Shown here piece by piece: positions 56,571 to 64,000 of a DNA stretch of 64,000 bases. The position numbers and the translations under genes are program-made. The notes under the pieces were generated by a model. That model did not search any database, was not told the origin of the DNA, and saw nothing but the letters and a program-made list of their open reading frames with translations. Source of the DNA: Prochilodus magdalenae (taxonomy: Eukaryota; Chordata; Actinopteri; Characiformes; Prochilodontidae); NCBI GenBank assembly GCA_024036415.1, contig JAMWET010003419.1, forward strand, positions 497,501-561,500, written 5' to 3'. Within the stretch, counting starts at the first letter, position 1. Each line of letters begins with the position of its first letter.

Positions 56571-57170
56571 AAGGAATAGCTGCACCCAGAAGGAGGTGTG
56601 GGATCGCAGTGCTGTTGGGAAGGAAGATAAAAGTGACCAGGAACATTACATGATGATGAGTTTAGACTGATATGGGAATATTTACTGAGCTCCACCTACA
56701 GAAGTAGTGTCTCTCAGTACGGCATTGGGCCACCATGTCTCCTAACGCAATATGCCAGATGTCTCATCACAGAATTGTAATAATCCTGTGATAATCCATC
56801 CCATGCAGCTTGAATATTCTCACACAGTTCCTGGTGATTTTGCAGAAGGGGTAAAGGTGGTGGGACACCAGGCCTTCTGGAAGCGTGACATGTGACAACA
56901 GACTGTTCATCTTGGCACGGAGCCTCCAAATACGGATTTGTTGGTTGTCTCCACCAAGAGCTGGACTCGTCACTAAAGATGACCCCCTGCCATTCTGAGT
57001 CACTCATTCACTGATCCACTCACAACACCATTGCAGTCTTTGGCGACGCTGACGTGGTGTTAAGGGCGGTTGCTGTAACGGTCTGTGTGCATGTATTTCT
57101 GCATCGTGCAGTCAGGTAGACCGAGCATGGCCGAGCATGAACCTGGACTCTTTGCATGTCTCACAATGTG
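56571..57170 (-). mobile_element. T1 element remnant, first of a tandem pair
   Basis: The terminal part GCACCCAGAAGGAGG and GGAAGGAAGATAAAAGTGACC leads, on the - strand, out of a transposase C-terminal half. It ends near GCATGTCTCACAATGTGAA at 57170, where the next copy starts. It parallels 10860-11465 and 12605-12870. Confidence 0.78.
56714..57007 (-). pseudogene. Tc1-like transposase DDE-core fragment and C-terminus
   Basis: A 97-codon frame starting SEWQGVIFSDESSSWW, where FSDES is the second-aspartate segment of Tc1-type DDE transposases. It continues to LQNHQELCENIQAAWDGLS and SVMRHL and ends HGGPMPY, the family C-terminus. The stretch between FSDES and the C-terminus, where the NAPCH and SPDLNP blocks should be, is about 40 residues instead of more than 100, so the core is deleted. 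Nonfunctional. Confidence 0.75.
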
Positions 57171-57171
57171 A

Positions 57172-57620
57172 AGCTGTGGAGCTTCCTCCCATGCAGCTTA
57201 AATATTCTCACATAGTTCCTGTAGATTGTGCGGTAGGGGTGAGGGTGGAGACACATCAGGTCTTCTGGACGTGTGATGAGTGATAACAAACTGCCGCTGA
57301 CCACAGTGCCTCCGCACATGGATCGGTCGGTCATCAAGACAAAAGGCGTGACTCGTCAATGAAGGTTCCACTGCCATTCTGAGTCACTCAAAGGCACGAC
57401 ACCACCGCAGTCTTCGGCAGTGTTGATGAAGTGTTAAGGACAGTCGTCATAACAGTCTGCATGCATGTAGTCCTGCATCACACAGCTGTCCTTGCTTACA
57501 TCACATGTGCGGCTAAGCGTGAGACTTGAATCATTTGCATGTCTCGCGATGTCAAACCTACCCACCAAGTTTCACTCCTGTTGTTTAATTCCGTGTATAT
57601 GATTAGAAAGCGACTGTAGG
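57172..57620 (-). mobile_element. T1 element remnant, second of a tandem pair
   Basis: It repeats the order of the preceding copy: CATGCAGCTTAAATATTCTC, GTGCGGTAGGGGTGAGGGTG, GACTCGTCAATGAAGG, GTGTTAAGGACAGTCG, then GCATGTCTCGCGATGTCAAAC and a partial terminus at GCGACTGTAG. It is same-strand and about 75-85 percent similar by eye to its neighbour. Confidence 0.75.
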
Positions 57621-57814
57621 CTGAGACTGATGCAGGTCACCACAGCTTGGCTGAATATGCTATTGCGGCTAATAACGCATCATCGAGACTCAGAGACAAT
57701 GTACTGATTTGTACAGACCAACTCTTCTGATCAAAGGGCACGGTTCTCGAGATCTTGATTTGTCAGCGGTTCAGCCGTTGGACACTTTTCCAGGTTCCAC
57801 CGAATACTATTCAC

Positions 57815-58069
57815 ATATCGTCGCTGTCCAATGAAAAACATGCATCTCCACATTTGTCCATTTTTACTTTTATGCATCATTTGAACCCATCAGCTGCTGT
57901 TTACACTGAGCGAGAATCTCATGATGAATGGATCAACTTAAATGGCCCAAAACTGTTTGGAAAGATGTCTGGTTCCATTGACTTACATTAAAGTTCAATA
58001 AGGTTTTTGGCCTCTCCTGTAAAGTTGTCATTTTGGAGATACCTGTTTTTCTTTGGACAGCGACGATAT
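57815..58069 (-). mobile_element. MITE M1, best-preserved copy
   Basis: 255 bp, ATATCGTCGCTGTCCAATG at one end and TTTGGACAGCGACGATAT at the other. The terminal inverted repeats are about 36 bp, with three or four mismatches. The interior contains all family words: TTACTTTTATGCATCATTTG, CAGCTGCTGTTTACACTGAG, GTCTGGTTCCATTGACTTAC and GGCCTCTCCTGTAAAG. Opposite orientation to the copy at 16939, which allows the family consensus to be read. No coding capacity. Confidence 0.88.
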
Positions 58070-58217
58070 AATAGTCATTCTGGCTGCAAATGAAATAAAC
58101 AAATGGGTGGTCTCTGACTTGAAGGTGAGTATATGCAGTATCATTGGACCACACATCCAGCCAGAAGCAGCTCTGTGGTCAGAAGCCAACCATGAATCAA
58201 GCCAAAACAGGCCTGTA

Positions 58218-59095
58218 CATCAATCAATCAATCAATCAGTCAATCAACATTTATTTTTATAGCGCTTTTTACAACAGATGTTGTCACAAAGCAGCTTTAC
58301 AAAGAATCTGGTGTTCGAGCCCCCAGTGAGTAAGCCGAGGGCGACAGTGGCAAGGAGAAACTCCCTTAGTTAGGAAGGAAGAAACCTCAAGAGGAACCAA
58401 GACTCAAAGGGGGAACCCATCCTCCTCGGGTCAACACCAGATACAAGACAGCACTAGAAAGCAGAGTATAGTGTCTGATTACTCTGTAATGATGTTGGTG
58501 GTTCATAAGATGGGTCAGCAGGGCGCAGGCCAAGCTTCCACAGTGCAGGACAGCCAGGAGCAGTGCAGACAGAGCAGATGTAGCAACAGCATCAGGCCAC
58601 ACAGGATGGGCAGCAGTTCAGCTCAGACAAAGAGAACAGACAGGCTGTAGCTCTGACAGAAGACCTGAACACACTATACAGTGTTAACAGTGTGCAGCAG
58701 TGACTTCGGCAGGCCTGGCTATTACAGCATAACTAAAAGGGAGAGCCAGAAGGTCACACAGACATGAGGGACATGACATGAGTCAGCGCCCCTCTGCTCC
58801 ACCATCAACAAACCTGAGTGAACACGAAGAGCAGCGGGACGACAGCACCAACATTCCCAGTTTACCAAACACTCTCTGTCAGTGCACCCCTAGACCTGCA
58901 CCTTTTATCCAGCAGAAAGAAAAGACTAATTACCAAAAGCTCGACTAAACAGGTGGGTTTTAAGCCTGGACTTAAAGACTGAGGCTGTGTCTGAGTCCTG
59001 AACACTGACAGGTAAATTATTCCAAAGCTATAGGGGGCCTTGTATGAAAAGGCTCTGCTCTCCGATGTAACACCTAGGTGGACCTGCAAGGAAGG
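58218..59095 (-). mobile_element. Long fish retroposon with (TCAA)n tail
   Basis: A CAATCAATCAATCAATC run at about 58220 is followed by TTTATTTTTATAGCGCTTTT, TACAACAGATGTTGTCACAAA and GCAGCTTTACAAAGAATC, then AAACTCCCTTAGTTAGGAAG and AACCTCAAGAGGAACC. Near the far end GGTGGGTTTTAAGCCTGGAC and GAAAAGGCTCTGCTCTCCG occur. I recall this order as an abundant fish repeat; the tandem tail suggests a 5'-truncated non-LTR element on the - strand. No coding part, so family assignment is uncertain. Confidence 0.65.
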
Positions 59096-59096
59096 A

Positions 59097-59122
59097 GGTT
59101 TCTAATAAAATGGCCGGTGAGC
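59097..59122 (+). repeat. Transposon-terminus fragment TTTCTAATAAAA..GGCC
   Basis: GTTTCTAATAAAATGGCCGG is the clearest of three such relics (see 17949 and 26846), here directly following the retroposon. Confidence 0.5.
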
Positions 59123-59129
59123 GGATATG

Positions 59130-60850
59130 CATACTTGATTCCCATAACAGAAGCTTGCTTTGCTGTGCATTTTGTAATCTACAGTTTCCTGTTTACTTAT
59201 TTATTTTGGTATGTAAATGTCCCCTTTCCATTTAATTGCAGGGAAGCGATAAGAGAAATACAACTGCCAGGAAACAGGTAGGAAAATGGGGCCAAGTCAA
59301 CTTTTGTTATTCTTTTGATTACGCGACATCAAAAGAATACGTAAGGTTTTGTCACATCACACCGTAATTAATGCGCGAAAAAAAGAGGTAGAAGAGGAGG
59401 AAGAAGGAACGTATTTGCAAGAGCGCCAGTTTTCAGGGAGAGGCTGATTGGAGTGCGGAGAGGAGCGGGCGAGGCGAGGCGCGTTCCACGGCCAGCGCAG
59501 CAGTTTGGAGCAAGAGGGAAATAATTAACAGATAAAAACAGATTGCACTAATGAGACTAGCGTTTGACTAGGATTCTTCACTTGACCTCCGCCCGTGTTC
59601 TCCTGGCCATTCCGGAGGAAAAAAAAAAAAATTGGAGGAGGAGGAAAAAAAAAACACGCCCGATTTATAATTACACCCGGCAATGCAGCATGAAATTGTT
59701 ATTGTGGAATACCTTTTTGAAAATGTTATCAAACAATTACTTTAACTCGGCCCTCCGGAACGCTGTGGCACATGTATGCTAAAGCCAAAGAGGCCTCCCT
59801 CCAGACAAGGCCTGCTTGTGCAGACAGGATGTTCCTCTTTCCTCTTCTCTCTTTGCTACCCCTCTCCTTCCTCTTCCTCTCTTCTTCCTTCCTCAGAAGC
59901 AAACGGAATAATGCGCTGATAAAGCCGGAATATTCCACGACAAGGCGATAATCGCCGCCACCGATACCCATGCCGCATGCCGGAGCAAGAGAAGAGAAGA
60001 AATAATCTCTTTTCATGCCCCCTTTTTTTTTTTGGTTCATAAAAAATGAATCACATCAAATGAGAGACGGCGAAACGACGGCGACAAGAAGGCCCACAAC
60101 TTAAAAAAGACAGTTCCGAGACGAGGCAACTCCGGGAGAAAATGACCTCCTCGTTCTGGTGATAAAGTTCGAGCCAAAATATGATATCAGCCCCGGGACG
60201 TGACTCATTAGAAATGTGTGTACGGCGTGGAAGCCCCGTCTGCTGCTATCTGGCAGCGCCCGGCTTGCCGACTGATAAGAGCGCGAATGCAAATGTCCTG
60301 ATAAGAACTGAATGCAAATATTTATGATATGATATTCCCTGGGAATTATGTGTGGATAAAACAAAGTGCATTATTTCCCCGGATTCCCTTTTCAGGTTTG
60401 CCAAAAAAAAAAAAAAAAAACACCCCCCCCACTTTGCTCCCTCCCTTCCTGCTTCAGGAATTTGCATTTCTTCAAAATTGATTGGGCCTGCGTATTATGT
60501 TAAGCTATTTGTTTGCTGAGGACGGTAATTAGTTACTGTAATTACAGCGATGACAGTTGCTAAATTGTTTTTAAAGCATTACAGTGCGTCTGTGCCAGAA
60601 GATTGCAGCACTTATTTTAGGATTTAAGCAATTGCTGGCGAGAAAAAAAAAAAGAAAAAGAGAGTGAACAAAAAAAAAATCCCCCCACTCCAAGACCGGA
60701 GTGGTCCTCCTTTTTTTTTGAACTACAAAGCCGCCATTTTCCGAGCAAAGGCATTTTTGAAAATGTCTGCTAATTTGTGCTAATTGCTCGCCTGACGCCG
60801 CTGTTTTGGGCGGGTTTTGCTGGTTGATCGTCGACTCGCCACTGATAGCG
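59130..60850. promoter_or_regulatory. Possible conserved non-coding element cluster
   Basis: The longest continuous stretch without recognised repeats. Segments of interest are 59280-59400 (ACCGTAATTAATGCGCG near 59360), 59690-59800, 59890-60060, 60100-60380, and 60450-60660 with GACGGTAATTAGTTACTG and GTAATTACAGCG at 60521-60550. The interspersed A-runs and a poly-A/poly-C junction at about 60402-60430 are simple sequence. The number of homeodomain-type cores and smooth texture suggest developmental enhancers; no gene was found. Confidence 0.4.
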
Positions 60851-61130
60851 AGTCTTGCGGGATCGCAGTCGGCGTGAGAAGTCGATGCACATGTCTGTGT
60901 TCGTTTTGCCGGATCCTTTTAACGCGGACTTTTATGCTTTTGTGTCCGGAGACGAGTTTGCTAGCGCGGGCGTAATTCTAATTACGGCACAAGGAGTCTT
61001 GACGTTGGCGCGCACTTTCAAGCTTGGTAAACATGCGTTTCTGTGGCGCCGCGTTTGATCATTTCAAGGCCGTTTCTCGAACTGCGGCGGAATTGTGAAA
61101 TTATATTGGTCGGGACTGGGGGGAGTCGGC
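60851..61130. promoter_or_regulatory. CpG-containing block with inverted TAATT sites
   Basis: CpG dinucleotides are far more frequent than in the flanks (for example GCGGGATCGCAGTCGGCG). GTAATTCTAATTAC at 60972-60985 holds two inverted TAAT cores, four bases apart. The 67-codon + frame has no domain. It could be a CpG-island-like regulatory element. Confidence 0.3.
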
Positions 61131-61339
61131 CCACGCAGGCTTATGAGACGTACCGGCTTTGCAAAACAATTAAAGTATATTGGACCAAGTGGGTTCGTTT
61201 GGACACAGTATGAGGACACACTGTACAAACACGGACATTAAGTTTGTCTCGACTTTTTGAAAGATTTCTTTTTGCTGTTGTGCTGCTTAGACGCTGTGTT
61301 AGACTACCAGACTGCCTTACAAGTTCTAGAGTCGTTTGT

Positions 61340-61742
61340 CTCTGGTTGTCTTTGTTTTCCGTCCTGTCTTCTCCATTTGCATCATGTTGCTGTTTTTCCA
61401 TGTGCTTCTGCTTGTTTTAGTTTCCAGCTCTTCCTTGCCTCCACCCTCTTGCCACAACCTTCACCTTTTCCCAGTTTGTGGCTCCGCCCCTTCCCAGGTG
61501 TTTCTCTTTTAACCTTGCTATTAACACCCTCAGTCTCCCTGGGTTTGGTTTTGCTGTTGTTCCCTGCACCTAATGTTCTTGGTAGTCTGTTGTTTCTGTT
61601 CATACTAATGTCGTTGTTGTCTTACTGTCTTAGTAGCTCTAGCTGGTTTTTAGTATGGTTCTCATCAAACATTGGGATTTGCACTAGCACCCTGTCCCCT
61701 TGTCCATCCCCATATTCCAAGTATGTAGGAATTATACCTTAA
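61340..61742 (+). mobile_element. Possible diverged LTR related to 14098
   Basis: GCTCCGCCCCTTCCCAGGTGTT near 61484 matches the LTR at 14098 (GCCCCGCCCCTTCCCAGGTG), and both are pyrimidine-rich around it. Clean ends and target duplication are not visible. The 161-codon + frame is a product of the pyrimidine-rich sequence. Confidence 0.4.
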
Positions 61743-62649
61743 AATAACAGCTTCAGTATCATGTTAATAGCATGCTGACATGTAATGGGGAGGACAGCAT
61801 CTCTGTAATGGTGACTCCAGGCCTGCTATGCCTGCTATAGCATTATGTAACTTTGGAGGAGTATAAACGTCTTAGCACTTTATGGCGCCAGGTCACATAT
61901 CAACAACTATGGGTGTTCGGCTAGCCATAAGAAGTTGCTATCTTGGTATTCCCAGCATGGGCAACATGGCAGAGGATCCAGAGACGGCAAGAAAGAGATG
62001 AGGAAGAGAAATAGGGGAAAGCAACCGAGCCAGAGAACGGACAAGAGTGAATCTCGGACTAAAAGAGATAAAGGGGGCAAGACAAGAAGGAAAACCGAGT
62101 GTTCATCCCTACTGATGGTATTTATGTAGGAAATGAATTCATCTCACATTGGAAAGTTTGGTTGGACTTCGTTGATCTTACAGTAGGGGGTAAGGTGTAG
62201 TGACACTGGTGTTATAGTGCATCGGCGTTATAGTGCATTACAACTTCTCAGCAGAATACGATTCCCCTTCGCATGCGTCCACTTCACACAGGCATTTGGA
62301 TGCTCCAGATTACACCTGCAGTATGGACTGCCTGTGCTGTGCCAAATAGAGTTACAGCTGTGTACAGCTGTCAATAAAAGAGGCTCAAAGCACAGTTTGC
62401 AGTTATGACAGAGGTGTAAAAGTGAACTACACTCCTCATCTGTAGGGGGACCCTATTTCTTTGAGAATGCCACTTTACGCCACTTCCTCCCAGAATGTAG
62501 CTGCTGCACAATTTAAGGTGGAACATTTAACTGGTGAACAGGAAGTCAACTACAGCCTGGTCCTTTTCTGTTACCCAGTTGTGTTGTTACTGAGATGATC
62601 TCTCTAACAGGACTACTATTACTGGAGAGGTCTTACTTTTGTGTAGTAT
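61743..62649. other. Unique sequence
   Basis: A short GTGCATCGGCGTTATAGTGCA repeat near 62215-62240. Nothing else recognised. Confidence 0.4.
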
Positions 62650-63230
62650 AAGCTCACCAGACAAAAAAGGCACCCCCTGTGACTGAAATCTACCTAATGG
62701 CATTTAATACCTCCATGAACACCAGTAACAGCTGGGATTGGATATGGCAGGTACTGGACATGTTTCTGGATGTAGTCACATCAATGTTCAGACACCCTTG
62801 CATCAAAGAATTGAGTAGTTGGGCCAGATTTGGTGGATGTCTTCCCTGGCACAATTCTGAAAGGAATTCCCTGTAGACTGGGATTTTAGTCACTGCTGGG
62901 AAACCCGTATGACCGTACGCTTCCATACACCTGTAGATTCAGCTTCTTCCCTCACTCTATGGTCCTTCACACGCCCAAATGCAGTCACCCCTTTCAGCCA
63001 ATCATTAACATCTGCTTTAGAGCCATATACCGCACATGGAACGAGACATTCACAGCCCTGTACCACCTCTTCCCAATCTATGGATCCCGTCACTCACACC
63101 CTGCAGGTATTTAGAGCCTCAATGTCCTCACATTCTGCAGGAGCCCCACATCTGCTACTATCACCCTAAACATGTTAGGAGATCGGTTAGAAGGTGCTTA
63201 GAAGGCAATGCACTGGATTAAAATCAAGGA
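62650..63230. repeat. Old dispersed repeat, partly shared with 16720-16835
   Basis: The sub-block 63025-63140 aligns by eye with 16720-16835 (see there). The upstream part, starting CACCAGACAAAAAAGGCACC near 62655, may be the terminus of the same element because this word resembles a transposon end. The frames on both strands are unconvincing: no domains and mutual overlap. Confidence 0.45.
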
Positions 63231-64000
63231 TTTTGTCAGTAATCACTTTAAATCACGGTTATAGCAGGTCCGCATGTAATGGAGGAGCTCAAATAGGGTT
63301 TTAAATGTTGCAGTTATACAGAGTCTCTTTCAGTACAGTTAAACAGATTTCTACAGCTGACAGGCGCCTTATTAGGCTAGCATTTGTATTCTCAGTCAGT
63401 GAATCTAGAATGATGTCAGTGATACCATTGTTCCCACCCCCTGCAATCAAAATGCAATGGGTTGCTCCAACTGCTGCTTCCTAATTGTGTTGGTAGTTAA
63501 TCTAATGTGTAACCTGACCAATGGGAAAGCCTGCCTGGCTGTGTCTTCTTAGATACCATCAAGAAACAAATCTAGATCGGTCAAGTTTTCCTTGGGCCAT
63601 TTCAAGTGTTTAACCATTTAGTTTCCAAACAAAATTCAGCAATGAATGAAAAGTATCTCTACCATAGAGAGTAAATACAACAAGCATGGAGAATCTGAAT
63701 CTGAACTAAAAATGGCAGATAGTTCCCAGAAATTATTTCCCAGAAATCATTAGGCCGTTTCGGAAAGCCTTGAAAACCGTGACCGTTCGCCTCTGATTAG
63801 TTCTAAAAGCTTCTAAGACTTCTACAATGCTAAGAACACTTTGTGGGGGTGGTGGAGCGTTTACCCCAGGGAAACTTACCCCTCCTGCGCATGCCATACG
63901 AATTTAGTACAGTATATTAAAAACTGAGATAAATTTCTATCAGGCATATCGTCCTATTTCTCAGCTCCCACCCAAGACACTACATGGGAATATGGTGGCC
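63231..64000. other. Unique sequence to window end
   Basis: Ordinary sequence; no family, exon or RNA gene recognised. Confidence 0.4.

Noticed and set aside
61257..61742. 161-codon hydrophobic frame, possible membrane protein
   Set aside because: Hydrophobicity follows from T/C-rich sequence resembling an LTR; there is no other support.

Overview
This window looks like intergenic or intronic DNA from a ray-finned fish, most likely an otophysan such as a characin. That placement is inferred from dispersed repeats I recognise as fish families: Tc1/mariner elements, a tRNA-derived SINE, hAT-type MITEs and short solo LTRs. It does not rest on any protein-coding gene. I found no convincing host exon, no cellular tRNA or rRNA gene and no CRISPR array. 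The long open frames lie in tandem repeats or decayed transposases. All coordinates below were read by eye, so edges can be off by several bases.

Layout. 1-4137 is mostly unique, with a possible conserved block at 1000-1680. 4138-6122 is a minisatellite of about 66 copies of a 30-bp unit. 6583-9235 is a chain of low-complexity tracts: TG/AG, purine, TG, about 1 kb of nearly pure G, then A-rich. 9850-17975 is crowded with transposons: a solo LTR, two Tc1 remnants, a MITE split by another LTR, a SINE doublet and hAT-like MITEs. 18000-21930 holds candidate regulatory sequence and one long palindromic element. 21985-22850 is a 54-bp tandem array. 24600-25905 and 32743-33275 hold three copies of one internally deleted Tc1-type element and a hAT MITE with an 8-bp target duplication. 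28077-28555 is a GAT microsatellite, 30025-30835 a 20-bp minisatellite, 39576-39868 an AAT/ATT tract and 49965-50740 a 55-bp pyrimidine minisatellite. 42446-43357 is a pair of related LTRs in opposite orientation. 43990-47400, 53300-54700 and 56410-59110 are further transposon and retroposon debris.

Between the repeats are stretches with the look of conserved non-coding elements (balanced, non-repetitive sequence with TAATTA homeodomain-type cores), mainly near 15060-15440, 18000-18720, 21500-21740, 26880-27420, 36690-37080, 46040-46750, 51730-52680 and 59130-61130. If alignment confirms them, the window is part of a regulatory gene desert around a developmental gene outside the window. No functional genes work together here. 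The biology visible is transposon amplification and decay, tandem-repeat turnover and possibly long-range enhancers.
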